A DNA stretch of 64,000 bases from Leptospira_A soteropolitanensis (GCF_026151335.1 NZ_JAMQPP010000004.1), one strand, 5' to 3'. Shown: positions 45,286 through 54,514, numbered from the stretch's first letter. A program made the numbers and translations. Notes: generated by a model from the letters alone, not told the origin.

Positions 45286-46452
45286 ATGCCAGTACTCCCC
45301 GAATGGATCAATTTTCAATTCCCACCAAAAATTCACTTCGAAATCGATTGTGGATACAAACTTGGATCATTTGTTAAAAACATAGGGTCTAGGGTGGTTC
45401 TTATCACAACACAAAAAGAATTAGAAAACGCAGAAGAACTTTCTATCATCAAAACCAGTCTCGAAAAACATGCAGAAGGTGTGATCATTTATGATGACAT
45501 CGTGGACCGAGTTCATTTTAAAGATTTAGATTCCTGTGCCCACTTCCTAAGAATTTCTAATGCGGACTGTGTAGTTGCCTACGGATCTTTTGAGTCGGTA
45601 AACGCAGGTAAGGCGGCAGCACTTCTTGCCACAAACGATCTTTTTGCAGAAGAGCTCCTAATTGGGAAAAAACAACCCAAGAAAAAAGGTCTTCCTTTAA
45701 TCGTTGTTCCCACAAAACCCCTACTCGGCAATGAATGTTCTCCTTTCTTTTCTGTTGTGGATGATAAAGATAAAAATCGAAAGTACTTTGCTCATGAATG
45801 GGCTTTTCCTGAACTCATTGTTTCTGATCCCAAAATTGGGGCAGGAATGTCCAGTTCGGAAACTGCCAAAACCGGAATTTCCATTTTATCAGCGGCAGTA
45901 GACAGCATCCTTTCTAAATATGCCAATGAGATTACCTCATCCACTGCACTTCGTTCGATCGAACTTATCTCCAAAAACATTGTGCCCGCAATTCGTGAAC
46001 CAAGAAACTTAGGACCTAAAAACTCCATTTATGCTGCAAGTCTCCTTGCGGGAATTGCACAATCCACAAGTAGCCTTGGCCTCTGTTATGCATTGTCACT
46101 TGCAGTAACAACCGTTACGAATTTAGATATTTTTCAAAGTATGTCAATCCTTCTCCCACACGTTATGGAATACAACCTGACTTCTTCTGCAGGTAAGTAT
46201 GTGATGATTGCAAGAGCGTTGGATGAAGATGTCACGAATATTTCCGTGATTGAAGCTGCCATCAAAGCGGTAGAAGGAATTCGTAAAATTTATTTGGAAC
46301 TTCGTATTCCGCAAAGGTTGTCCGAATACGAAGTGAAAAAAATCGACCTTCCTGGGATTGCGACCTTGGCGGCAACGTACTCATTTCTTGATTGTCTTCC
46401 TAGAGAACTTCCCAAAAATGAAATCGAAACCATCCTTGTGGCTGCGTTTTAG
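45286..46452 (+). CDS. Degenerate iron-containing alcohol dehydrogenase-fold protein
   Basis: 388 residues, the length and overall plan of Fe-dependent alcohol dehydrogenases; PHVMEYN near 291-297 and the two-domain layout match. But key sites have changed. The NAD motif GGGS is YGSFES, and the TGSE loop is GNEC. Of the four metal ligands, only the Asp (D206 in SAAVDSILSKY) is left; the three His positions read Ser or Leu, Leu or Ser, and Ile or Phe (regions GLCYALSLAVTTV and NLDIFQSMS). So it is probably not an alcohol dehydrogenase and may be a binding or structural protein. First of a three-gene unit with the 81-residue protein and the FliG-like protein. Confidence 0.8.
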   Translation: MPVLPEWINFQFPPKIHFEIDCGYKLGSFVKNIGSRVVLITTQKELENAEELSIIKTSLEKHAEGVIIYDDIVDRVHFKDLDSCAHFLRISNADCVVAYGSFESVNAGKAAALLATNDLFAEELLIGKKQPKKKGLPLIVVPTKPLLGNECSPFFSVVDDKDKNRKYFAHEWAFPELIVSDPKIGAGMSSSETAKTGISILSAAVDSILSKYANEITSSTALRSIELISKNIVPAIREPRNLGPKNSIYAASLLAGIAQSTSSLGLCYALSLAVTTVTNLDIFQSMSILLPHVMEYNLTSSAGKYVMIARALDEDVTNISVIEAAIKAVEGIRKIYLELRIPQRLSEYEVKKIDLPGIATLAATYSFLDCLPRELPKNEIETILVAAF

Positions 46453-46458
46453 GTTCTC

Positions 46459-46704
46459 TTGATCCAACTTACGGAATTCGAACAAAAACTTTTAGAAACA
46501 TTTAAACTCAGTGATCGCGATGCGAGACGACTACTTCGAGTCATCCAAGACCTTTCGATTGTGGTGGGAATGGATCATGAAGAGATTTATGACTTCATGA
46601 GATTCGGTGTAGAAAATGAGTTGGAAATTTTAAAAACAGATTATAATTGGGAACACTTTCGCATCAGAATTCAGAAAAAACTGAAAAAATCCCCACCCCT
46701 TTGA
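46459..46704 (+). CDS. Small helical protein of unknown function
   Basis: 81 residues from a TTG with AGG six bases upstream; no in-frame ATG fits. Strongly helical and charged (FEQKLLETFKLSDRDARRLL; EEIYDFMRFGVENELEIL). No signal peptide, no family recognised. It lies six bases after the ADH-fold gene and its stop overlaps the next gene (TTGA), so the three are almost surely one operon. Confidence 0.65.
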   Translation: MIQLTEFEQKLLETFKLSDRDARRLLRVIQDLSIVVGMDHEEIYDFMRFGVENELEILKTDYNWEHFRIRIQKKLKKSPPL

Positions 46705-47879
46705 TTTATAGACAAGGAAACAATTACCATTTTTTTTTAGCAAACGCCGACTCGGTAGCGCGGTTTCAATCTTCCATTCATCCTTTCTACCCGATTCCCC
46801 AAAAAAAGATTCCAGAACTTCCTTCTGTTACCTCTGACCCAATTCTTTTTCCACAATTTTTATATGACTTACACTACAACAGACAAAACTTTATTTCCAA
46901 ACCAGTAATCACACCCAATTACATAGGGAGTATAAAAGTTCCCTCAGATAAGGAAACTAAACCGAAACCAGGCTTTTTTCCTTTAAACACAAGTATAGGC
47001 GGAATTCGAAATACACCCTTCCCTCTTTATCGTGGCAAACGCGACAAATTCCAATCGGCAAAGTATTTATCACTCAGAGATATCATCCATCCAGAACTTT
47101 CAGAAGACTTAGTGCGGGGAAAAATTGAATCCTTGTATTTTGATGCCGAAAGTAAAACTTATCTTTTCCGATTGGTATCCATCCTTTTCTCTGGAACTCC
47201 CAAAGAAGAAGAAATAATCGTATCTAATTTGTTTCGGCATGAACCAGAATTTGCACAATTCTTAACCAAACAGATGTTTACTGTAGAAATGCTTCCTTTG
47301 ATTCATGGAAATTTTTTACAGGAAATCCTTCGGGATCATGATGAACGTTCTATTAAATACATCCTACCAAGCCTTTCGAAACCTGTATGGGAAGTAGTTC
47401 GTACTTCTATTTCAAAAAATAAAATGAAACAAATTCTAAATGGACCAACCAAGAAACCAGAAGAGGGTGAGGATTTGATTTCTGTAATTGAAACAGAACT
47501 CTTTAAACGTTTTGCCAGAAATATTTATTATGAAGAAGGATCCATTTTCACCTATAAAGAGACGGGAGAGGTTGAAAAAAAAGATGAGATCCCCTTTGCA
47601 AAAGCAGAAAAATTTAATTTTTTTATCGATGGAAACTTTCTTCTTTTTTATGGAAGGACGACCACCAAACTATTTTTTAAAACCGAAAATTGGATCGAAT
47701 GTTTAAGATTTGATTTCTTTTTATCTAGAAAGGAAATCGAAACATTTCAATTTCATAGATTACCTCCCGATCTTATCATTGAAATTCCTTATTACCCTAC
47801 AGGGATTTTTCTTGTAGGTGGAGGGATAACCAAAGAAAGGAAACCTTTTGAGTTTTCTCTTCTGTGGTTTGATTACTAA
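46701..47879 (+). CDS. Protein with a FliG-like domain
   Basis: 392 residues from the TTG that overlaps the preceding stop (TTGA); an earlier open frame from 46647 overlaps that gene. Residues 183-260 carry a pattern like the FliG middle/C-terminal domain: EFAQFLTKQMFTVEMLP, FLQEILRDHDERSIKYIL, LSKPVWEVVRTSISKNKM. FliG is the rotor protein that meets the stator. The N-terminal 180 residues and the C-terminal 120 are not FliG-like. Resemblance is by eye. Its neighbourhood next to flgM makes a flagellar link plausible. It is unlike a full FliG, which has no such N-terminal extension. Confidence 0.6.
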   Translation: MIYRQGNNYHFFLANADSVARFQSSIHPFYPIPQKKIPELPSVTSDPILFPQFLYDLHYNRQNFISKPVITPNYIGSIKVPSDKETKPKPGFFPLNTSIGGIRNTPFPLYRGKRDKFQSAKYLSLRDIIHPELSEDLVRGKIESLYFDAESKTYLFRLVSILFSGTPKEEEIIVSNLFRHEPEFAQFLTKQMFTVEMLPLIHGNFLQEILRDHDERSIKYILPSLSKPVWEVVRTSISKNKMKQILNGPTKKPEEGEDLISVIETELFKRFARNIYYEEGSIFTYKETGEVEKKDEIPFAKAEKFNFFIDGNFLLFYGRTTTKLFFKTENWIECLRFDFFLSRKEIETFQFHRLPPDLIIEIPYYPTGIFLVGGGITKERKPFEFSLLWFDY

Positions 47880-47894
47880 AATTTAATCACAATC

Positions 47895-47928
47895 ACTTTA
47901 CTTTTTCTCTAGACTCTAAAGTTTTTTT
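47895..47928 (+). terminator. Possible weak terminator after the FliG-like gene
   Basis: ACTTTA (47895-47900) pairs with TAAAGT (47917-47922), then a run of T (to 47928). The stem is short and AT-rich. Confidence 0.35.
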
Positions 47929-47972
47929 GGATCTACATTAAGAAATGAACCAGGCCATCTTTCCTATTAGTT

Positions 47973-48227
47973 GTGTCGATGTTTGTTCTTGTGGATTTAC
48001 TCATTGGCCGTTTGGTTTATCCTATGAATGTTTATCCCCTTACTGTAGAGACAATTGTTTTCATTCTCAGTTTGCAAGTAGGAACCATGCATATGATCTC
48101 TCTTGTTTTGGCACTAGCAATTCTATTATACAGTTTCTCTTTTAGAAAAGAAAACACAGAATTACAATGGTTAGGTCAAAAATCATTGATTAAAATTTTT
48201 AACCTAACCAAAAAACGCTCACCTTAG
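47973..48227 (+). CDS. Small hydrophobic protein, uncertain
   Basis: 84 residues from GTG 47973 (ATG at 47979 possible). Two hydrophobic segments (SMFVLVDLLIGRLVY and MHMISLVLALAILLYSF) suggest a membrane protein. No ribosome site is clear. A better-placed ATG (47945, TAAGAA upstream) opens the next frame, so a one-base frameshift near the N-terminus may have split the true start. It overlaps the convergent glpK end by four bases. No family recognised. Confidence 0.42.
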   Translation: MSMFVLVDLLIGRLVYPMNVYPLTVETIVFILSLQVGTMHMISLVLALAILLYSFSFRKENTELQWLGQKSLIKIFNLTKKRSP

Positions 48228-49720
48228 TTGCCAGTTTTCACTCGAGAAATCGCCCAGTTCCATTTATCGATTTCTTCTTTCCTCTCACTCTCTTTCATTT
48301 TTGGGATAAACTGAGTGGTTTTGGTTTCTTCTTTTCTAAGACTTGCTACTGACTTAAAAAACCCACGTTCGAGGCCTGCTAGGTAGGCGGCCCCAAGCAC
48401 GGTTGTGTCGACATTTTGTGGACGGATCACTTTGGTTCCGAGTATATCTGCCTGGAATTGCATAAGCCAAGCATTGGAAGTAGCACCCCCATCCACTCGC
48501 AAAAACTTCAGAGGTTTTCCTGTTTCTTTTTCCATTGCATTGGCAAGTTCATACGACTGAAGGGCAATCGCTTTCAGTGCAGCTCTTGTAATTTGTGCAG
48601 GAGTTGTGTCTCGAGAGAGACCAAAGATCGCACCACGTGCCTCTTGGTCCCAATGTGGTGCCCCAAGGCCGGCAAAGGCAGGGACAAAAACCAAATCATC
48701 TTTTGTTTTGATGGCCTTAACTAATTTTTCCGAGTCTTTAGAGTATTCAAAAAATTCTAGATTGTCACGAAGGAACTGAACTACCGCCCCACCGATAAAA
48801 ACAGAACCTTCCAAACAATAAACAGTTTTTCCTTCAGGACCGAGCGCCAGTGTGGTGATAAGACCTTGGTTTGAAATTCTAAATTCTTCCCCAACATTGA
48901 ATAACAAAAAGCAACCTGTTCCATAGGTGTTTTTGGCTTCCCCTGGTTCTGTACAAAGTTGTCCAAATAAAGCACCTTGTTGGTCGCCCACAAGAGAAGA
49001 AATCGGTATTCCATCAGGCAGAGATTTAACATTAGAGGTAAACCCAAAGAGATTTTTAGAATTATATGCCTTGGGTAACATTGACATTGGCACTCGTAGA
49101 ATTTCACAAAGTTCCTCATCCCATTCTTTAGTTTGGATATTAAAAAGAAGGGTTCTTGAGGCATTGGTATGATCGGTTTTGTGTTCTTTGTGACCAGTGA
49201 GTTTATATAAAAGCCAAGTGTCGATAGTTCCAAATAACAACTCACCTTTCTCTGCTTTCGCACGAGCGCCTTTTACATTATCAAGGATCCATTGGATTTT
49301 GGTTCCAGAAAAATAGGCATCTAACACAAGGCCTGTTTTGTTTCGAAAATTGGAATCAAGGCTTTGTCTTTTTAATTCCTTACAAATATCAGAGGTTCTT
49401 CGGCATTGCCATACGATGGCGTTATACACTGGTTTGCCGGACTTTTTGTCCCAAACAACAGAGGTTTCTCTTTGGTTTGTGATTCCAATGGCAACAGCAT
49501 CCTTGGGATTTAACTTCCCATTTTTAATGGCTTGGGCTATGAGTTTTTGTGTTTTAACCCAAATCTCTTCTGGATCATGTTCCACCCAACCCGGTTTTGG
49601 GTAATACTGTTTGAATTCTTGGTAAGCAGAAGAAATCACCTTCCCTTTATCATTAAAACAGAATGTTCTGATTCCTGTAGTGCCTGCGTCGATTCCAATG
49701 ATATAACCTTTTTTTGCCAT
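48224..49720 (-). CDS. glpK: Glycerol kinase GlpK
   Basis: 498 residues, full length. FGGY-kinase marks: IGIDAGTTGIRTFCF at the N-terminus, GITNQRETSVVWD, WQCRRTSD, FVPAFAGLGAPHWD and LRVDGGATSNAWLMQFQADI. It phosphorylates glycerol to glycerol-3-phosphate. GAGG is six bases upstream of the ATG. Glycerol or lipid-derived carbon use fits leptospires, which live on fatty acids. It follows the MBL-fold gene start region, and shares the minus strand with it at one-base spacing. Confidence 0.95.
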   Translation of the reverse strand: MAKKGYIIGIDAGTTGIRTFCFNDKGKVISSAYQEFKQYYPKPGWVEHDPEEIWVKTQKLIAQAIKNGKLNPKDAVAIGITNQRETSVVWDKKSGKPVYNAIVWQCRRTSDICKELKRQSLDSNFRNKTGLVLDAYFSGTKIQWILDNVKGARAKAEKGELLFGTIDTWLLYKLTGHKEHKTDHTNASRTLLFNIQTKEWDEELCEILRVPMSMLPKAYNSKNLFGFTSNVKSLPDGIPISSLVGDQQGALFGQLCTEPGEAKNTYGTGCFLLFNVGEEFRISNQGLITTLALGPEGKTVYCLEGSVFIGGAVVQFLRDNLEFFEYSKDSEKLVKAIKTKDDLVFVPAFAGLGAPHWDQEARGAIFGLSRDTTPAQITRAALKAIALQSYELANAMEKETGKPLKFLRVDGGATSNAWLMQFQADILGTKVIRPQNVDTTVLGAAYLAGLERGFFKSVASLRKEETKTTQFIPKMKESERKEEIDKWNWAISRVKTGN

Positions 49721-49721
49721 T

Positions 49722-50678
49722 TTAAACCTCTATTTCCAAACCTTCATAAGCCATAATGATTTCTAGTTTTCCATGTGGATCAAACATCTCTTTATATTTG
49801 AGTGCGCGTAAATAAACTAAATCTAGTTTTTCGTCATCGTAAGAAGGATCATGATGAAACATCACAAGTTTTTTAACTTTTGCACGAAGAGCAATATCAG
49901 TAGCGATGGAAGCTGAACTATGACCCCAATCGATTTTTTGTAAGGACTCTTCAAACGTATATTGTGTATCAAAAACAAGAACATCTGCATCACGAAAATA
50001 ATCGATATAAGTATCAATATTTTCCATTTCTTCCAAATTGAATTCCGCATCGGATGCAAAGATAATTGCTTTTCCCTCTTCCGTAAACCGATAAGAAAAA
50101 CTTCCTCCCGGATGGCGGACTGCTTTGCTAAATGCCTGGATATGGGGACCAAGTGGAATCACTTCCCCTTCTTCCAAATATTGGAACGTCTTTTTGGCGG
50201 CATAATGATCAAAGGAAACAGGAAAATGAGTGAATACGAATTGGTGATCTAATCTTTTTTCTGCATCGTTCATACAAGAAACGAATTCAAAATGATTTCC
50301 TGGTAAAAAGAGAGGTACAAAAAAAGGAATCCCTTGGATATGATCCCAATGTGTATGTGTCAAAATCCAATAAGCATGACCTGTTCCCTTCCCAAAGTCA
50401 GTGGCCATCAATTGATTACCGAGTTCTCGAAGCCCAGTGCCACCATCGATAATGATAAGATTTCCTTCCTTGTCACGAATTTCAACGCAAGTCGTATTAC
50501 CGCCGTAAGTTGATGAAGAAGAAAAACTGAGAGAATTTAGAAAACTATGGATACTTTGTTCATTCTGAATGTCAGTGGGACTGGCGAGCGAAAGAATTTT
50601 TTCGATTTTATGTTTTACACCTTCAGGCCGAATGGGTGACGCAATGGAACCCCGGACACCCCAAAACTTAATTTTCAT
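49722..50678 (-). CDS. MBL-fold metallo-hydrolase (GxRGS type)
   Basis: 318 residues. N-terminal MKIKFWGVRGSIASP is the GVRGS motif of a branch of metallo-beta-lactamase-fold phosphodiesterases. The zinc motif is THTHWDHIQG, with more ligands in IFASDAEFN, WGHSS and MFHHDPSY. Similar proteins are cyclic-nucleotide or cyclic-phosphate phosphodiesterases, but substrate cannot be read here. One base upstream of glpK on the same strand, so they are probably co-transcribed. Confidence 0.8.
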   Translation of the reverse strand: MKIKFWGVRGSIASPIRPEGVKHKIEKILSLASPTDIQNEQSIHSFLNSLSFSSSSTYGGNTTCVEIRDKEGNLIIIDGGTGLRELGNQLMATDFGKGTGHAYWILTHTHWDHIQGIPFFVPLFLPGNHFEFVSCMNDAEKRLDHQFVFTHFPVSFDHYAAKKTFQYLEEGEVIPLGPHIQAFSKAVRHPGGSFSYRFTEEGKAIIFASDAEFNLEEMENIDTYIDYFRDADVLVFDTQYTFEESLQKIDWGHSSASIATDIALRAKVKKLVMFHHDPSYDDEKLDLVYLRALKYKEMFDPHGKLEIIMAYEGLEIEV

Positions 50679-50763
50679 TGCTCTTTTTCTAGAGTCCTTT
50701 TTTGAAAAATCAAACGTTTTTTGATTGTATTTGGCTCTTTCAGATGTTGTCTTAACTGAAGTT

Positions 50764-51081
50764 ATGTTTCAGTATGAAATCAAACGAGAAAACGAAAAAG
50801 CCATTGTGCATTTGAATGGATCCTTGTCTTTGAAAGACACTCCAAAATTTCGGTCGGACGTAAAAACACTCATTGACACTCCGGAAATCCAAGAACTTGT
50901 TTTAGACTTTAAAAACTTGAGTTACTTAGATTCTTCTGGGATAGGAATTTTGTTGCATACCTATAGCTGGACAAAGGAAAAAAAGAAGCAGGTTCGAATC
51001 ATCCATTTATCCCCTGAAGTCAGAACCATATTTACAGTAGCAAACCTTCTAGATATTTTTCAACTTAAAGAATCCATCTAG
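50764..51081 (+). CDS. STAS-domain anti-sigma factor antagonist
   Basis: 105 residues from the ATG at 50764. The whole chain is a STAS domain: YEIKRENEKAIVHLNGSLSL, VLDFKNLSYLDSSGIGILL (phosphorylatable Ser in DSSG) and a helix AIFTVANLLDIFQL-like at the end (RTIFTVANLLDIF). It likely takes part in a partner-switching pathway with a kinase anti-sigma factor, which is not in the window. Lies in a 400-base gap between the MBL-fold gene (minus) and pssA (minus); divergent from the first and convergent with the second. Confidence 0.87.
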   Translation: MFQYEIKRENEKAIVHLNGSLSLKDTPKFRSDVKTLIDTPEIQELVLDFKNLSYLDSSGIGILLHTYSWTKEKKKQVRIIHLSPEVRTIFTVANLLDIFQLKESI

Positions 51082-51083
51082 GA

Positions 51084-51839
51084 CTACACTCGGTAGTCCT
51101 GGATGGTTTGGATGAGAAAAGATACGATCCCAGAAAATACATAAAATCCTACCGCGCCATACATCACATAAGGCCAACGATAAAAGCCAATCGCAAGTAA
51201 CAACAACCCAAGTCCGACAATACTAATTCCTAATTTTTTCCAAGAAAAAAGACCTCTAATCGCAACCTGTGGTTTGCTGTATCTAAGAGTTGAAACCATA
51301 AGAAGAGCGGTAATTACAAAAAATAATACAGCCGTCCAAAGTGGAACTTGTGATACAGAAAAAACTAAAGGAAAAATCCCAATCACAACACCGGCAACAG
51401 GAGAAGGAAGGCCATTAAATGATTTAGGATCGTGAGCCACATTAAAACGTGCCAATCGATATGCCGCACAAATAGGATACAAAGCGGCTATAAACATCCC
51501 TAAAGGAAAATAATCAGGTTTGTCGAAGATATCTAGTTTGATGTCGTAAAAGAACATTTTATACGACAAAAATCCTGGAGCTATCCCAAAGGTGGTAAGG
51601 TCGGCAAGACTGTCTAAGTCAGCGCCTAATTCGCTTGTACAATTGAGAGCGCGTGCTGCCATTCCGTCAAACCCATCAAAGAGTGCGGCTAAAATAATAA
51701 ACACTCCCGCTAAGGTAAAAAGTTCGTGGGAATTGGATTGTGTTGGGTTTGTTTCTGCTACCAAAAGCATAGATACAAAGCCCAAAGTTAAATTTCCCAA
51801 TGTAAGTGTGTTTGGAATCCAAGTAAGTTTTAGTTTCAT
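51084..51839 (-). CDS. pssA: CDP-diacylglycerol-serine O-phosphatidyltransferase PssA
   Basis: 251 residues, all membrane. The CDP-alcohol phosphotransferase motif DGFDGMAARALNCTSELGAD, completed by SLAD (D-x2-D-G-x2-A-R-x8-G-x3-D-x3-D), is complete. Makes phosphatidylserine, the precursor of phosphatidylethanolamine, the main leptospiral phospholipid. Seven or eight hydrophobic segments follow. The ATG overlaps the tsaD stop by four bases. It is the last gene of a long minus-strand run. Confidence 0.88.
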   Translation of the reverse strand: MKLKLTWIPNTLTLGNLTLGFVSMLLVAETNPTQSNSHELFTLAGVFIILAALFDGFDGMAARALNCTSELGADLDSLADLTTFGIAPGFLSYKMFFYDIKLDIFDKPDYFPLGMFIAALYPICAAYRLARFNVAHDPKSFNGLPSPVAGVVIGIFPLVFSVSQVPLWTAVLFFVITALLMVSTLRYSKPQVAIRGLFSWKKLGISIVGLGLLLLAIGFYRWPYVMYGAVGFYVFSGIVSFLIQTIQDYRV

Positions 51840-52861
51840 ATTATTTGTTCAAAGTTTCGTTTGGGGCTTACTTTGAAGTCGAGCCCCACAAATGATTTTT
51901 GTTTCCAAAGGTGGTATCCAAGACATGCCACCATCGCTCCGTTATCTGTGCAGTAAATTTTTTTGCTAGGATAAAATAGGTCAAAACCTGATCTTTCCTT
52001 TTCTTTTTCTAAACTTTCCCGAAGAGTTCCATTGGCAAGTACCCCGCCGGCAGCGACCAAAGTTCGAATTCCTGTTTTCGTTATTGCCTTTCGGATGTTA
52101 CGTGTGACAAGTTCAAAGGCCGTTTTCTGAAAATAGTATGCAATTTTTTCCACAGGAAGAGAATCTGCATTTTCCCGTTTGTAGTAAAGCACCGCGGTCT
52201 TAAGCCCACTATAGGAGAACCGAATCTTATTTTCTCCATCTTCTTTTAAAAGTTTAGGAAATGGATTTTTTTCACCAGGAACCGGTTTGTATGCATTTGC
52301 CTTTGCCTCCAAATAAGGACCACCGGGGTATGGTAGGTCCAAAACGGCACTGACCTTATCGAAAGCCTCCCCAAGCGAATCATCCTGAGTATCTGCTAAA
52401 ATTTGCAAATCACCAAATCCTTTGTATATATAAATGGAAGAATTTCCTCCAGAGAGAAGGACCCCAAGCCAAGGAAAAGGAGGAAGTTCTCTTTCCAAAC
52501 CGATCACTGACAAATGAGCTTCGAGATGGTTCACCGCGACAATAGGAATCCCATGTACAAGGGAGATACAACGAGCCAATTGTGCTCCAATCATGAGAGA
52601 GCCAACTAACCCAGGATAAGTGGTTACTGCTACGTAGTTTAAATCAGAAAAATCAATACCCGCCTCTTCCATCGAAACAGCAAGAAGAGAATTGATTTTT
52701 TCTAAATGGGCTCTCGAGGCAATTTCTGGGACCACTCCCCGGTAAGGGGAATGGGAATCTATTTGGCTATAAACTTTGAGAGAAAGAAGTTCCTGTCCAT
52801 CACGAACAATCGCAATGGATGTTTCATCACAACTGGATTCAATTCCTAATCCATAGGTCAT
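51836..52861 (-). CDS. tsaD: tRNA N6-threonylcarbamoyladenosine synthase subunit TsaD
   Basis: 341 residues. ESSCDETSIAIV near the N-terminus, VPEIASRAHLEK, AVNHLEAHL (metal His pair), WLGVLLSGGNSSIY and AAGGVLANGTLR are the TsaD set. It adds threonylcarbamoyl to A37 of ANN-decoding tRNAs, an essential step. Starts at TAATG with the ctpA stop (one-base overlap). Highly conserved; little doubt. Confidence 0.95.
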   Translation of the reverse strand: MTYGLGIESSCDETSIAIVRDGQELLSLKVYSQIDSHSPYRGVVPEIASRAHLEKINSLLAVSMEEAGIDFSDLNYVAVTTYPGLVGSLMIGAQLARCISLVHGIPIVAVNHLEAHLSVIGLERELPPFPWLGVLLSGGNSSIYIYKGFGDLQILADTQDDSLGEAFDKVSAVLDLPYPGGPYLEAKANAYKPVPGEKNPFPKLLKEDGENKIRFSYSGLKTAVLYYKRENADSLPVEKIAYYFQKTAFELVTRNIRKAITKTGIRTLVAAGGVLANGTLRESLEKEKERSGFDLFYPSKKIYCTDNGAMVACLGYHLWKQKSFVGLDFKVSPKRNFEQII

Positions 52862-54240
52862 TACTTCAAAACACGGATGGCTTCTGCAAGCTGAGTATCC
52901 AAATCCAATCTTGGTTTTGCATTGGAAGAACCGGCTCTCATTTCATTAAATAAAAAAATACGTGTGACCGAATCAGATATTGTTAGATTTTCTTTTTTTA
53001 GAATGGCTGAAAAATCGGAAAGAGCTAAATCGTTGTATTCTGCATGTGTTTCTAAAAAGGGACGAATTAAATTTTTCTTAAAGAGTTTTTCTAATGCGTA
53101 TTTTTCATCTTCACTAGCAGCTATGGGATTTATAATATAATCGGGAGTAATACCTTTTCCATGAATAGAAACACCAGAAGGTGTGTAGTATTTTTGAATC
53201 GTAATAGCAACCCCAGTGCCTCCCGAAAGAGGGAAAATAGACTGCACACTGCCCTTACCAAAACTTTGTGTTCCAACTACCACAGCACGTTTGTTATCTT
53301 TTAATGCACCTGCTAAAATCTCAGAAGCGCTGGCAGAACCCCCATTCACCAAAATGGCAATGGGAATCTCTAAAAACTTTTTATCTTTTTTATCGGCTTT
53401 ATAACTTTTTACGAGAACACCACCTCGACCTTTTACAGAAACTATCTCGGCATCGGGAGGTAAAAAAAGATCAGCTAGATCAATGGCCAAATCCAAAAGT
53501 CCACCGGGATTCATTCGTAAATCAATCACGAGTTTTTTGGCACCAGAATCCATCATTGCCTTCACAGCAGTAGCAAATTCTTTGGCAGTAGTTTCCTTAC
53601 CCATAAATTGCACGAGTTTGATATAACCAGTTTCTGTTTCTGGAAGGTAATGAGATCTTACATACCGAATTTGGATTAACTCTCGCACCAAATTAACAAC
53701 AAAAGGATCTTTGATTCCCTTTCTTTCGATCTTCATAGAAATGGATGATCCTACTTCCCCACGCATCATAGCGATGGATTCGGATAATGAAACGGACTTT
53801 GTACTTTTTCCGTTTATTTCTATAATTTTGTCTTGAGGTTGCAGCCCTGCTTTCCAAGCGGGAGTTCCCTCGATCGGAGCCACAATGATAAAGGCATTTT
53901 CTTGGAAACTGATCTCAACTCCAATTCCACCAAAGCTACCTTTGGTTTCATTCTGTAATTCACCAAATTCATCCGTATCTAAAAAACGGGTATGAGGATC
54001 ACCTAAACTCTGTAAGGCACCCTGAATGGCTCCAGTATAAATTTTTTTCTCTTCCTGAGGATCCACATAATCGTTTTCAATATAAGAAACTACTTCGTGA
54101 AGAATTTGTAAGTATTTCTCCCCATCAGTCGAGATAGCTTTAACCTTATCCGTGCTACCAAAAAAAACAAGGGCCACCAAACAAATGGTAATGGCACCCC
54201 AAACCAGACGTTCGGATATTTTGATTTTATTCATTTCCAT
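52861..54240 (-). CDS. ctpA: C-terminal processing serine protease CtpA (S41)
   Basis: 459 residues. One N-terminal membrane segment or signal (AITICLVALVFFG), then a PDZ domain (VEISFQENAFIIVAPIEGTP region) and the protease core with the catalytic Ser in NGGSASASEILAGALKD and Lys in GTQSFGKGSVQSIF. It cleaves C-termini of periplasmic proteins. Start 54240 overlaps the lipoprotein stop by 14 bases; a second Met two codons later also fits. In the run between lexA and tsaD. Confidence 0.92.
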   Translation of the reverse strand: MEMNKIKISERLVWGAITICLVALVFFGSTDKVKAISTDGEKYLQILHEVVSYIENDYVDPQEEKKIYTGAIQGALQSLGDPHTRFLDTDEFGELQNETKGSFGGIGVEISFQENAFIIVAPIEGTPAWKAGLQPQDKIIEINGKSTKSVSLSESIAMMRGEVGSSISMKIERKGIKDPFVVNLVRELIQIRYVRSHYLPETETGYIKLVQFMGKETTAKEFATAVKAMMDSGAKKLVIDLRMNPGGLLDLAIDLADLFLPPDAEIVSVKGRGGVLVKSYKADKKDKKFLEIPIAILVNGGSASASEILAGALKDNKRAVVVGTQSFGKGSVQSIFPLSGGTGVAITIQKYYTPSGVSIHGKGITPDYIINPIAASEDEKYALEKLFKKNLIRPFLETHAEYNDLALSDFSAILKKENLTISDSVTRIFLFNEMRAGSSNAKPRLDLDTQLAEAIRVLK

Positions 54241-54514
54241 AAATTGACTCGTAGAGAGCTTTGTTTTCTTTTTTTAACATTTCTTTTGCTTCTGGGATAG
54301 ACAACCGGTAGACTTCGCAAGCCTCTTCAAAAAGTGCCATATCTGTGGGAGTGGGTCGTTTGCTATCTGCCATAAGCCCAGTTTGGATTCGATTCTGTGC
54401 AAACCGCTCCAAAACACGTTTTAGGTCATAAGCATCGATTTCTTGTTTTTTAGGAGCGCAAGAGAGGATGAGAGAGAGTATAAGAAACGTTGGGAAAAAG
54501 AAGAGATGTTTCAG
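54227..54514 (-). CDS. Small lipoprotein of unknown function
   Basis: 95 residues from the ATG at 54514; the first 13 codons of the longer frame (54553) are not signal-like. Lipobox LILSC. Mature part is short and helical (EIDAYDLKRVLERFAQNRI; TPTDMALFEEACEVYRLSI). No family recognised. It lies between lexA and ctpA, with its end inside the start of ctpA, which suggests it may serve the protease, but this is only context. Confidence 0.65.
   Translation of the reverse strand: MKHLFFFPTFLILSLILSCAPKKQEIDAYDLKRVLERFAQNRIQTGLMADSKRPTPTDMALFEEACEVYRLSIPEAKEMLKKENKALYESIYGNE

Noticed and set aside
47945..48145. 66-residue frame starting at a better-placed ATG
   Set aside because: Ser/Cys-rich, antisense-like composition; the overlapping frame encodes hydrophobic segments. 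A frameshift may join the two starts, but I could not show it.
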